Shown here: positions 24,484 to 32,724 of the stretch, one piece after another
Layout of the letters: each line of letters opens with the position of its first letter
Numbering within the stretch: position 1 is the first letter of the stretch
Assembly (NCBI RefSeq): GCF_036010665.1
Contig: NZ_CP108581.1
Coordinates: 3,081,501-3,145,500 of the forward strand
Origin: Microbispora sp. NBC_01189
GTDB taxonomy: Bacteria; Actinomycetota; Actinomycetes; Streptosporangiales; Streptosporangiaceae
Direction of reading: 5' to 3'
DNA length: 64,000 bases
Position numbers and translations under genes: made by a program
Notes under the pieces: model-generated
What the model was told of the DNA's origin: nothing
Seen by the model: only the letters and a program-made list of their open reading frames with translations
Databases searched by the model: none

Positions 24484-27400
24484 GTGGAATTCGGGGTTCT
24501 GGGTCCTTTCGAAGTCCGGGACGGCGAGGTGCCGGTCGGCGTCGGAGGCCCGCGGCCACGTGCCGTCCTGGCCCGGCTGGTGCTCGCCGCGGGCGCGGTC
24601 GTCTCCACGGACATGTTGATCGAGGACCTCTATCGCGGCGCGCCGCCGGCGACCGCACTCGAGTCGATCCACGTCTACGTGTCGAACCTGCGCCGTGTCC
24701 TCGAACCGCAGCGGGCGCCGCGCACCCCTCCCCGGCTCCTCGTCGCGAAACGCCCCGGCTATCTGCTCGCCACCTCGGACGTCGACGCCCTGCGGTTCGG
24801 CGGGCTCGTCGCCGACGCGGAACGCAGGCCGCCCGCACTGGCGCTCGCGCTGCTCGACGAGGCGCTGGGGCTCTGGCGCGGCCTGCCGTACGCCGATTTC
24901 GCGGGCGAGCTGTGGGCCGTCACAGAGGTGAGCCGCCTCCAGGAGCTGCGCCTGGTCGCTGTCGAGCGCCGCGCACAGACACAGCTCGACCTGGGCCGGC
25001 CCGAGGCGGTGATCCAGGACCTGGAGGCCGAGACCGCGGAGCATCCGCTACGAGAACGGCTGTGGTGGCTGCTGGCCCTCGCGCACTACAGGGCCGGCCG
25101 CCAGGCGGACGCGCTGGCGACGCTGCGGCGCGCCAGGACCCTCATCGCCGATCAGCTCGGGCTCGATCCGGGCCCGCAGTTGCGGGCGCTGGAGCAGGAC
25201 ATCCTGCGTCAGGCCCCGTCTCTCACCGCTCTCACCGTACGGTCGGGCACCGTTCCCGGTGAGCCCGCCGTGCTCACGCCCGCTCGGCCGGACTCCGGGA
25301 AGGCGCACTCGCCGCACGGGCGCGACCGGCAGCTCGCGGAGATGGAGTCGACGCTCGGCGGCGGGATGAGCACGATCACGGTGACCGGGGAACCGGGCAT
25401 CGGCAAGACCTGGCTGCTGAAGGAGTTCAGGGACCGGTGCGCGGAGAGGGGACACCTGACCCTCTGGGGGAGCTGTCCCGATCTCGGAAGCGCACTGCCG
25501 CTGCGGCCGTGGATCCGGGTCCTGAGGTCGCTGGAGCGCGTCCATCCGGCTCCCGACCCCGAGGCGCTGGCCGGGCTCCTCGACGAGGAGGTCCCGCAGA
25601 GGCCGGCACAGGGATCGGCACAGGGATCGGCGCAGGAATCGGCACAGCGGGCGCGTCAGCGGCGTCATCAGGCCGTCGCCGACTGGCTCTGCGCCGCCGC
25701 GCGGGACCGGCCGGTTCTGATCATCCTGGACGACCTCCAGTGGGCCGACCCGGCGACCCTGGGACTGCTGCGCGATGTGACGGCGCTCGTCGGCGAGTCG
25801 GCGGAGCAGGTCCCGCTCACGCTGGTGACCGCGTTCCGGGACACCGCCCAGCCCGATCCGCTCGACGACGTGCTCGGCGGATTCGCCCGATACAACCTGC
25901 TCCGCATCCGGCTCGCGGGCCTCGAAACCCCGGCCATCCGGACCATCGCCGTGACCGTGGGCGCGGAGGTCGACGAGCGGACCGCTCACCTGCTGGCCCG
26001 GCGCACCGGCGGCAACCCGTTCTTCGTACGTGAGACGGCCCGGCTGCTGGCGCAGGGCCGCCCGCTGGAGACGGTTCCCGACGCGGTCGCCGGCCTGATC
26101 CACCAGCGGCTGGCGGCGCTGGACCCGCGGGTCGCCGAGGTGCTCGGGATCGCCGCGGTGATCGGCGGGGAGTTCGATCCCGGCATCGTGGGCGAGGCGC
26201 GGGCGGCGCCCGTGTACGACCTGCTGGACCAGGCCGTGCGGGCCGGTCTGGTCGTCGCCGTCGGGCACCGGATGGGCTTCGCCCACGACCTGGTGCGGGA
26301 GACCCTCCTGCGGGAGATCCCGCCGCTGCGCAGGGCCGTCATCCACCGGCAGGTGATGGACGCTCTCGTCGACCGGCCCGGCGCCGACGTGGCCGTCATC
26401 GCCCATCACGCGGTCCAGGCCGGGCCCGCGGCGTACGCGGAGGCGGCGCGCTGGGCCGCCGCGATGGCGGAGCAGTCGGGTCTCCGCCTGGCCTACGAGG
26501 AGGCGGCCACCTGGTGGGGCCGTGCGGTCGAGGCGCACGGGGCCGCGGCCGGCGATCCGGCCGACCACGTCGAGCTGCTGCTGCGGCAGGCCCGCGCCCT
26601 GCTCGACGCCGGCGACGCCCTGGCTGCCAGAAGCGCGCGGGCGCGGGCGATACGGGTGGCCGACCGGGGGGCGGGTCCCGACGGGCCCGTCCTGCTCGCC
26701 CGGGCGCTCACCGTGCTGGACGCGCCCTCGATCTGGAACCTGCGCAATCCGTACGAGGAGGTCGAACTTCAGCTCGTGCGCCGGTTCGAGCGCGCGTTGG
26801 ACGCCCTGCCCGAGGCCGCCGCCCCCGAGCGGGCGCGGCTGCTCGGCGGAATGGCCCAGGAGTTGTACGACGGGTCGGACGACGCGCGCTGCCACGTCCA
26901 CTCCGCGCAGGCGGTCGAGATGGCCCGTGGTCTCGGCGACCCGCATCTGCTGATGCGTGCGTTGAACGCCCGATACCTGTCGATCCCCAGCGTGATCTAC
27001 AGCGAGGAGGCACGGGAGATCGCCGGGGAACTGGAAGACCTGAGCCGGAAGACCAGGACGCCGGAGTTCGAGCTGCTCGCGCAGATGATGTGGACCTACC
27101 GTCGCATGGAGGTGTTCGACGTCGCGGGAGCGGACGAGGCGGCCGCCCGGTGCGACGCCATGCTGGCCCGCATGCCGCTGCCCTGGCCGCGCTTCCAGCA
27201 CACGATGTGGCGGGCGGGGCGGCTCACGCTCTGCGGACGGTACGACGACGCGGAGGCCCTCTACGCCGACCTCGACCGGCAGGCCGAACGCATCGGCATG
27301 TGGTACGCGGGATCCGTCGTGTCCCTGGGCCGCATCCTCCTCGCCTACGGCAGGGGGACGGTTGGCGAGGCGGAGCCCCTGATCGACGCGGTCGCCGGCG

Positions 27401-27831
27401 CCAACCCCTGCGGGGACCAGGCGCTTCGCGTGCTCCTGCGGTGCGGCCAGGGTGGAACGGAAGCACAGGGCGAGCGGAAAGAGGCGTGCGACCTGGCCGC
27501 CGACGGCTGGCGGCAGGCGCCGCGCGACTGGTCGTGGCTGACCTTCACCTGTCTCCAGGGCGCCGCGCAGGCGGCGGTCGGCGACGCGCACGCCTGTGCG
27601 GCCACGTACTCCGCCCTGCTGCCCTACAAGGGACGGATCTCCGTCGGAGCCGCCATCGCCTTCCTGGGGCCGGTGGACTGGTTCCTGGCGATGCTCGCCT
27701 CGGCCATGGGGGACGACGCCGCCGCGGCGCGGCACCACGCCAGGCTCGCGCGGCTGGCCGGCGGGGCGGGTCTCACTCTGTGGCGGGACCGCGCCGTCAC
27801 CGCGGCCGGTCGATCACACCGGGCCCGCTGA
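24484..27831 (+). CDS. AfsR/SARP-type transcriptional regulator with AAA ATPase and TPR-like region
   Basis: About 1115 residues. The OmpR-like winged helix (about 1-95, FGVLGPFEVRDG) and bacterial transcriptional activation domain (about 96-245) define the SARP N-terminus. An AAA-type ATPase module (about 280-600) has Walker A GEPGIGKTW near 300 and Walker B LIILDDLQWAD near 411. The remaining 500 residues are helical repeats. Such large SARPs activate secondary-metabolite clusters. It ends 3 bp before the convergent stop of the RiPP exporter gene, so it is a likely, unproven, regulator of that cluster. Start GTG 24484 gives the standard N-terminus; GTG 24475 is possible. A 12-bp slippage repeat near 25612 encodes AQGS repeats. 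Confidence 0.9.
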   Translation: MEFGVLGPFEVRDGEVPVGVGGPRPRAVLARLVLAAGAVVSTDMLIEDLYRGAPPATALESIHVYVSNLRRVLEPQRAPRTPPRLLVAKRPGYLLATSDVDALRFGGLVADAERRPPALALALLDEALGLWRGLPYADFAGELWAVTEVSRLQELRLVAVERRAQTQLDLGRPEAVIQDLEAETAEHPLRERLWWLLALAHYRAGRQADALATLRRARTLIADQLGLDPGPQLRALEQDILRQAPSLTALTVRSGTVPGEPAVLTPARPDSGKAHSPHGRDRQLAEMESTLGGGMSTITVTGEPGIGKTWLLKEFRDRCAERGHLTLWGSCPDLGSALPLRPWIRVLRSLERVHPAPDPEALAGLLDEEVPQRPAQGSAQGSAQESAQRARQRRHQAVADWLCAAARDRPVLIILDDLQWADPATLGLLRDVTALVGESAEQVPLTLVTAFRDTAQPDPLDDVLGGFARYNLLRIRLAGLETPAIRTIAVTVGAEVDERTAHLLARRTGGNPFFVRETARLLAQGRPLETVPDAVAGLIHQRLAALDPRVAEVLGIAAVIGGEFDPGIVGEARAAPVYDLLDQAVRAGLVVAVGHRMGFAHDLVRETLLREIPPLRRAVIHRQVMDALVDRPGADVAVIAHHAVQAGPAAYAEAARWAAAMAEQSGLRLAYEEAATWWGRAVEAHGAAAGDPADHVELLLRQARALLDAGDALAARSARARAIRVADRGAGPDGPVLLARALTVLDAPSIWNLRNPYEEVELQLVRRFERALDALPEAAAPERARLLGGMAQELYDGSDDARCHVHSAQAVEMARGLGDPHLLMRALNARYLSIPSVIYSEEAREIAGELEDLSRKTRTPEFELLAQMMWTYRRMEVFDVAGADEAAARCDAMLARMPLPWPRFQHTMWRAGRLTLCGRYDDAEALYADLDRQAERIGMWYAGSVVSLGRILLAYGRGTVGEAEPLIDAVAGANPCGDQALRVLLRCGQGGTEAQGERKEACDLAADGWRQAPRDWSWLTFTCLQGAAQAAVGDAHACAATYSALLPYKGRISVGAAIAFLGPVDWFLAMLASAMGDDAAAARHHARLARLAGGAGLTLWRDRAVTAAGRSHRAR

Positions 27832-27834
27832 GGG

Positions 27835-29970
27835 CTATCGCCGGCGCAGGTCGGCCGCGACGAGCGCGGCGTACGCGCCGCCCTGGGCCATCAGCTGGTC
27901 GTGGGTGCCGCGTTGCACGATACGTCCGGAGTCGAGGACGAGGATGAGGTCGGCGTCCCTGACCGTGCTCAGCCGGTGGGCGATGACGATCCGGGTCTGG
28001 GGGAGCCAGGCCAGGTTGGCCTCGACGGCGGCCTCGGTGGCGCTGTCGAGGTTGCTGGTGGCCTCGTCCAGCAGCAGCACCTTGGGCCGGGCCAGCACGG
28101 CGCGGGCCAGGGCCAGGCGCTGCCGCTGGCCGCCGGACAGCCCGCCGCCGTCGGTCAGCATGGTCTCGTATCCCATGCGCATGGCCGTGATCTCGTCGTG
28201 CAGGGCCGCCAGCGCGGCGGCCTGCGTGATCCGCTCCAGCGGCGCGTCGGGGTGGTTGAGCGCGATGTTGTCCCGGATGGAGCCGTTGAACAGGGCCACA
28301 TCCTGGGTGACCACCCCGAACTGGCGGCGCAGCGTGCTCAGGTTCAGCTCGGCGGCGGGGACGCCGTCGTAGCGGATCTCGCCCTCGACCGGGATGTGCA
28401 GCGCCAGCAGGAGCCGGGCCAGCGTGCTCTTGCCCGAGCCGGATGCTCCCACCAGGGCGACCTTCTGCCCCGGGCGGATCGCCACCGACACGCCCCGCAC
28501 GGTCCACGGGCCGCGCGGGTCGTGCCGGAAGCCGACGTTCCGTAGCTCGATCTCGCCGCGCAGGCGCAGCACCTCGATGCCCTGGCTCGGCTCGGGTGCG
28601 GAGGCGAGGATGTCGGTCAGCCGGTCGAAGTGCGCGCCCGCCTGCTGGAGGCTCTGCAGGCTGGTCATCAGCGAGGCGAGCGGGGTGAGCGCGGCCAGCG
28701 CGACGGCGTTGAGCGCGATCAGGGCGCCCGTGCTGAGCCGCCCGTCCAGCACCCGCCAGGCGCCGAGCCACAGCAGCCCGAGCGGTGTGATCACGCGGAT
28801 CGCGGACAGCGCGGCCTCCAGCAGGCCATGGGTGAGCCCGCTGCGCACGTCCGCGTCGAGTTGGCGGGAGAAGTGGGACGACCACTGCTCCATCGCCCTG
28901 TGTTCCGCGCCCGACGCCTTGAGCGTCTCGATCCCGCTGATCGTCTGGATGAGGCTGCTCTGCGAGGCTGACAGCGCCGCGAGCTCCTGCTGTGCCAGCC
29001 GGTGCACGCGGCGGGACGTGGCCGCGAGCAGCGCCGACTGCAACGCGACCACGCCGGTCAGCGCCACGCCGAAGACGGGATCGCGCAGGTAGACCAGCGC
29101 CAGGTAGCCGACGGCGAGCGGCCCGTCCAGGAGCGCGGTGACGATCTGGCCGGTGAGCAGTTCGCGCAGCGTCGTGACGCTGGTCGCCCGGGTCACCAGG
29201 TCGCCGGTGCCGCGCCGGGTGAAGTAGCGGTACGGCAGCGCCACGAGGTGGGCGACCACCCCCTCGGTGAGCTCCCGGTCGGCGCGGGCGCGAACCGCCA
29301 CCAGCAGAGCCGCGCGCAGGTAGGCCAGGACGAGCTGGGCGGCCCCCGCGAGCAGCACGCCCACGCCGAGCAGGGGCAGCAGGCCGGAGGCGCCGCGCGG
29401 GATGACCGTGTCGAGCAGCAGCTCGGTCAGCAGCGGCATGGCCAGCCCGAGCAGCTGCAGCAGCAGCGAGGCCGCGATGACCTGCACGAGCAGGCCGCGC
29501 CGCCGCCGCAGCAACGTGCGCACGAACTCCCGCCGCCACGCGCTCGCCAGCGACGACGACCCGCGCCGGAACCCCTCCCCCGGCTCGAAGGCCAGCAGCA
29601 CCCCGGTGAAGGCGGCGGAGAACTCCACCTGGGTCAGCCGTCGCCGCCCCTGCCCGGGATCGACGATGTCCACCCGGTCGACCGACCACCGCTCGACCAC
29701 CACGAAGTGGTTGAACTCCCAGTGCGCGACGGCCGGAAGCGGCACCCGGGCCAGGTCATCGGGATCGAGCGAGAACCCCCGCGCCTTCAGACCATGCTCA
29801 CGGGCGCCCTGCAGGAGCGCGCGGGCGCTCAGCCCGTCACGGCCGACACCGAGGTGTTCCGACAGCTCGGTCAGCGTGACGCGGTGGCCGTGATGCGACA
29901 GCACCATGGCCAGGCACGCGGTGCCGCACTCGGTGGGCGTGTTCTGCAGCACCACCGGGACACGCCTCAC
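27835..29970 (-). CDS. Peptidase-containing ABC exporter (C39 domain) of the RiPP cluster
   Basis: 711 residues. The N-terminal C39 cysteine peptidase (about 1-125) has the catalytic triad: Cys15 in TPTECGTACLAM, His88 in NHFVVVE and Asp104 in DIVDPGQG. A six-helix exporter domain (about 150-430) and an ATPase domain follow, with VGASGSGKST, LSGGQRQR and VLLLDEATSNLD. C39 exporters cut leader peptides after a Gly-Gly and move the core out. The 53-residue precursor upstream has such a site. The GTG at 29970 overlaps the preceding stop (GTGA), fixing the start. It is the last gene of the five-gene operon. Confidence 0.93.
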   Translation of the reverse strand: MRRVPVVLQNTPTECGTACLAMVLSHHGHRVTLTELSEHLGVGRDGLSARALLQGAREHGLKARGFSLDPDDLARVPLPAVAHWEFNHFVVVERWSVDRVDIVDPGQGRRRLTQVEFSAAFTGVLLAFEPGEGFRRGSSSLASAWRREFVRTLLRRRRGLLVQVIAASLLLQLLGLAMPLLTELLLDTVIPRGASGLLPLLGVGVLLAGAAQLVLAYLRAALLVAVRARADRELTEGVVAHLVALPYRYFTRRGTGDLVTRATSVTTLRELLTGQIVTALLDGPLAVGYLALVYLRDPVFGVALTGVVALQSALLAATSRRVHRLAQQELAALSASQSSLIQTISGIETLKASGAEHRAMEQWSSHFSRQLDADVRSGLTHGLLEAALSAIRVITPLGLLWLGAWRVLDGRLSTGALIALNAVALAALTPLASLMTSLQSLQQAGAHFDRLTDILASAPEPSQGIEVLRLRGEIELRNVGFRHDPRGPWTVRGVSVAIRPGQKVALVGASGSGKSTLARLLLALHIPVEGEIRYDGVPAAELNLSTLRRQFGVVTQDVALFNGSIRDNIALNHPDAPLERITQAAALAALHDEITAMRMGYETMLTDGGGLSGGQRQRLALARAVLARPKVLLLDEATSNLDSATEAAVEANLAWLPQTRIVIAHRLSTVRDADLILVLDSGRIVQRGTHDQLMAQGGAYAALVAADLRRR

Positions 29971-30290
29971 CGGGCCGCCCCAGACATCTGCACCGACACC
30001 AGTACCGCCACGACCGTTCCCGCGACCGCCAGCACGGCCACCGTGATCCACAACAGCAGGAAGGACGGCCCCCGGAGCGTGATCGGCACGCTCGGCTCCC
30101 GGCCGCGTACGGCGTGCCGCCGCAGCGCCTCCTCCCGGAAGACGCCGCGCTCCTGTCCGGGGGCGGGGAGGCCCGGCTCCGGAGGGCTCGGCGGCGGGTA
30201 CGCCCGGGGATTCTCCCGGGTCGAGGGCCGCGGGGACTCGGGCCGGGTGTGGTCGGGATCTGGCCCGGGCGCCGGATACGACTCGGTCAT
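29967..30290 (-). CDS. Single-pass membrane protein resembling the N-terminus of an HlyD adaptor
   Basis: 107 residues. A proline-rich cytoplasmic stretch (about 1-48) is followed by FREEALRRHAVRGREPS, which looks like the segment just before the membrane anchor of HlyD-type adaptor proteins, then one membrane helix (about 76-100) and only a few residues outside. A full HlyD would continue with a coiled coil and lipoyl domain; these are absent and the stop overlaps the exporter start, so the short form seems intended. It may recruit or anchor maturation enzymes to the exporter. It lies 19 bp downstream of the PpiC-related gene. Confidence 0.6.
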   Translation of the reverse strand: MTESYPAPGPDPDHTRPESPRPSTRENPRAYPPPSPPEPGLPAPGQERGVFREEALRRHAVRGREPSVPITLRGPSFLLLWITVAVLAVAGTVVAVLVSVQMSGAAR

Positions 30291-30309
30291 CGGCGTTGCC
30301 TTGAGCCGC

Positions 30310-31323
30310 TCAGAGCCAGTGCCAGGTGATCTCGGCCGCCGCGCGGCGCGCCGCCATGAACGCGGCGAAGCCCGCCCGTCCCGCCGCGGCCAGCGTCGCC
30401 GGGTCGTCGACGTCCGCCGGCCGCCGTTCGCGTACGACCCCGAACAGGTGCCCGGCGCCGTACGACGCCGGTCCCACGACCTCGCCGGCCACGGCGTCCC
30501 GGAGCGGTTCCGGCAGTTCGCGGGCGACCCGGACCGCCGCCGTCACACCGAGGTCGCCCCGCGACAGCACGGCCGCGCCGAGAGCCGCCAACGGTTCCCG
30601 CGACGCGGCGAGGCCCGCCAGCCGTTCCGCGCTCCCCGTAGCCCATACCGCCCAGACCTGGTCGAACTCCTCGGGGTGGCGCTCCAGGTACTCCCGCGCG
30701 GTCTCCCGTTCCAGCCGCGCCCGCACCCGCCGCTTCAGGGCGAGCCCGTGGATGTGGTTGTCGTAGGCCTCCCGGGTGAGCCCGACCTCGCCGAGCCAGC
30801 GCAGCATCCGCTCGCGGGTGCGCAGCCCGCGCCGCAGCCGGTAGGCGTCCGACGCCTCCTGCAGCTCCTCCCGGGTCGGCCCGGGCTCACGCGCGATCAG
30901 CTCCTCCAGGACGCAGTGGTCGACCAGCTCCTCCTGCACGGACGGATCCCGCTCGGCCCGGGCGCGCAGCGTCAGCAGCGCGTTCTGGATCAGCAGCTCC
31001 CGGCCGTCGACGGTAAGCACCCGGCCCGAGGCCCAGTGGGTGGAGTGGTCCACCGTCCAGGGGACGCCGTCGTCGGCCGGGGCGGTCAGGGCCACGGTTC
31101 CGCCGCCCGGATGGCCGAGCACCAGGTCGTAGTCCACCACGGGGCTGCCGGGCCGTACGTCGGTCACGAGCTGGGCCCGCACGTCCGGGTGGTCCGCTCG
31201 CCAGCGCTCGGCCGCGTGCCGCGCCGCCGCAACGCCGTCACGCGTACGCGGCAGGGTCCGCAGCAGCTCCACGGCCCCGGCCAGGACGCCGGCGAAGGAG
31301 GTCTCCTCGGTAGGAACGGTCAT
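30310..31323 (-). CDS. PpiC-related peptide maturation protein
   Basis: 337 residues, mostly helical, no signal peptide. Residues about 120-200 (GRELLIQNALLTLRARAE, DHCVLEELIAREPGPTREEL) resemble the SurA/PpiC chaperone N-domain. The C-terminal part, rich in LxRGDLGVTAAVRVARELPE-like segments, resembles the parvulin-derived domain of proteins named putative peptide maturation system protein (I recall TIGR04500; not checked). The catalytic parvulin residues are not obvious, so it may only bind the precursor. The ATG at 31323 overlaps the ATP-grasp stop (ATGA). Confidence 0.7.
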   Translation of the reverse strand: MTVPTEETSFAGVLAGAVELLRTLPRTRDGVAAARHAAERWRADHPDVRAQLVTDVRPGSPVVDYDLVLGHPGGGTVALTAPADDGVPWTVDHSTHWASGRVLTVDGRELLIQNALLTLRARAERDPSVQEELVDHCVLEELIAREPGPTREELQEASDAYRLRRGLRTRERMLRWLGEVGLTREAYDNHIHGLALKRRVRARLERETAREYLERHPEEFDQVWAVWATGSAERLAGLAASREPLAALGAAVLSRGDLGVTAAVRVARELPEPLRDAVAGEVVGPASYGAGHLFGVVRERRPADVDDPATLAAAGRAGFAAFMAARRAAAEITWHWL

Positions 31324-32321
31324 TCGCTTTCCATCGTGGTCGCGGAGTGGGGGCCGGGTTCGGCCGGGACGAGCCAGTCGGCGATCGCCGCGGAGATGGG
31401 CAGGCCGGTGGCCGACTCGATCCAGCCCCACTGCCCGGTGGGGTTGATCTCCAGGTACACGTATCGCCCGTCGGGGGTGAGGATCATGTCGATGCAGCCG
31501 TACGGCAGGCCGAGCGAGGCGGTCAGCGCCAGGCAACGGCGCTCCACGTCCTCGGGCAGGCGGTGGATTCCGTACGTCGAGAAGCTGCGCTCATAGTGGC
31601 GGTAGTCGTACCGGGTCGTCCGCGACCCCTGAGAGTGGATCTCGGCGGCGAACACCCGGTCTCCCACGACCGTGATCCGCAGCTCGACCGCCTTGTCCAC
31701 GTACGGCTGGAGGATCACCGGGGAGGCGCCGAGCCGGTCCCGATGGGTGAGGTGCCGCCGGGTGACCGGCGTGGTGTAGAAGACGTGCTCCTCGCCGCCG
31801 ATGTGGAACGGGACGTACTCCACCTGCTTGGCGATCAGCTCGCCGCCCGCCTCCTCCCAGAACGGGATCAGCTCCTCGGCGTCGTTGGTGACGAGCGTCT
31901 CCGGCGTGGCGAAGCCGAGCCGGGTCGCGGCGGCGAGGTTGAGCAGCTTGTTCTGCAGCCGGATGACGTCGATGGTCCGGCCGGGGAACCACCGGGTGTC
32001 GAGGGTGTCCTCCCAGCCGTACAGCAGGATCTGCGCGATTTTCTCGACGTATCGCCGGTGGTCGTCGCCGGTCACCGAGTCCGGTGCCCGGGGCGGAGAG
32101 GGGCGGCGGTTCCAGACGGCGCCGAACAGGGACGTGTCGTACGTCCTGCCGCCGGTCCGCAGGCTGTGGCGCCAGCCCTCGCCCGTGAGCCGGGAGGTGA
32201 TCCGGCTCTCGGCCGGGTAGTCGCCCGGATCCCACCACAGGAAGTCCGCCCCGCGTTCACGCAGATGCGGGACGACCATCTCGACCGACGCGTCGTCCGC
32301 GGCGCTGAGAATCAAGATCAA
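31320..32321 (-). CDS. MvdD/RimK-type ATP-grasp peptide ligase (graspetide maturase)
   Basis: 333 residues, ATP-grasp fold. Family members join side chains of a ribosomal peptide, making ester (Ser/Thr to Asp/Glu) or amide (Lys) links at ATP cost. Seen here: WNRRPSPPRAP in the N-domain, a nucleotide loop ELIAKQVEYVPFHIGGEEHV, ILQPYVDKAVELRITVVGD, and the metal-binding end YVYLEINPTGQWGWIE. It starts at TTG 32321 with GGGA 8 nt upstream; the other in-frame choice is TTG 32315. A 32-bp palindrome separates it from the precursor gene. No methyltransferase is next to it, unlike fuscimiditide-type clusters. Confidence 0.9.
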   Translation of the reverse strand: MILILSAADDASVEMVVPHLRERGADFLWWDPGDYPAESRITSRLTGEGWRHSLRTGGRTYDTSLFGAVWNRRPSPPRAPDSVTGDDHRRYVEKIAQILLYGWEDTLDTRWFPGRTIDVIRLQNKLLNLAAATRLGFATPETLVTNDAEELIPFWEEAGGELIAKQVEYVPFHIGGEEHVFYTTPVTRRHLTHRDRLGASPVILQPYVDKAVELRITVVGDRVFAAEIHSQGSRTTRYDYRHYERSFSTYGIHRLPEDVERRCLALTASLGLPYGCIDMILTPDGRYVYLEINPTGQWGWIESATGLPISAAIADWLVPAEPGPHSATTMESE

Positions 32322-32341
32322 CGTACTGTTCCCGTCGAGGG

Positions 32342-32373
32342 GGCGGCGTGACCGGGCGCCCGGTCACGCCGCC
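32342..32373 (-). terminator. Perfect palindrome between precursor and ATP-grasp genes (attenuator)
   Basis: GGCGGCGTGACCGGGC (32342-32357) is directly followed by its reverse complement (32358-32373). In RNA it would form a stem of about 14 bp with a tight loop. It lies 15 bp after the precursor stop and 20 bp before the ligase start. It is probably a partial terminator or mRNA-stabilising end that raises precursor over enzyme expression. Confidence 0.7.
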
Positions 32374-32388
32374 GTGCTGGTTCGACCG

Positions 32389-32550
32389 TCAGATGCGGAC
32401 GTCCATCGGGTCGCCGCGCCCGCCTCCGAGGGAGGAGGACACCCAGGCGCATTCGGGGCCCTGCAGCGGCGGCAACCCGCCGACGATGTCGTCCAGGAAG
32501 TCCTCCGGCAGCTCGGCGTCCCCGTTGAGGTCGTCGATGCGAACAGACAT
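32389..32550 (-). CDS. Graspetide-type RiPP precursor peptide (53 residues)
   Basis: An ATG at 32550 with AAGGTGG 8 nt upstream opens a 53-codon frame ending TGA at 32389. The leader is MSVRIDDLNGDAEL-PEDFLDDIVGG (25 residues, acidic, hydrophobic at -4 and -7, ending Gly-Gly), the classic C39 substrate. The predicted core is 28 residues: LPPLQGPECAWVSS then SLGGGRGDPMDVRI. It has three consecutive serines (core positions 13-15), acceptor acids E8, D22 and D25, one cysteine and no Thr or Lys, so any cross-links would be Ser esters. The downstream ligase, exporter and shared strand support the call. I recognise no named graspetide group. Confidence 0.85.
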   Translation of the reverse strand: MSVRIDDLNGDAELPEDFLDDIVGGLPPLQGPECAWVSSSLGGGRGDPMDVRI

Positions 32551-32724
32551 GCTTTTCACCACCTTTCATTCGGAACGGCGGCATGCCGGAGAACCCGCCC
32601 ACGGCCGGAGAGCCGCGGCGGGACGAGTCCGGTGTGCCGACGCGGAAGCAGCCTGCCGAGCGCGCCTAAAGGTTTACTTGTGATCTTCTAAAAGCCCTGA
32701 TGGCACCGGTCGGAGTCCGGGTGG
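32551..32724 (-). promoter_or_regulatory. Promoter region of the RiPP operon
   Basis: 174 bp between ogt and the precursor gene. The stretch 32666-32695 (AAAGGTTTACTTGTGATC and on) is clearly AT-rich for this genome and reads TTTTAGAAGATCACAAGTAA towards the precursor; a promoter is likely there, but no convincing -35/-10 pair or direct SARP heptamer repeat could be fixed by eye. Confidence 0.4.

Noticed and set aside
25048..27738. 896-codon open frame antisense to the AfsR-like gene
   Set aside because: No domain recognised, shadow composition; the sense strand carries SARP, AAA and helical-repeat domains.
32318..32602. 94-codon minus-strand frame overlapping the RiPP precursor gene
   Set aside because: Different frame, arginine-rich shadow; the 53-codon frame has the ribosome site, Gly-Gly leader and acidic composition.
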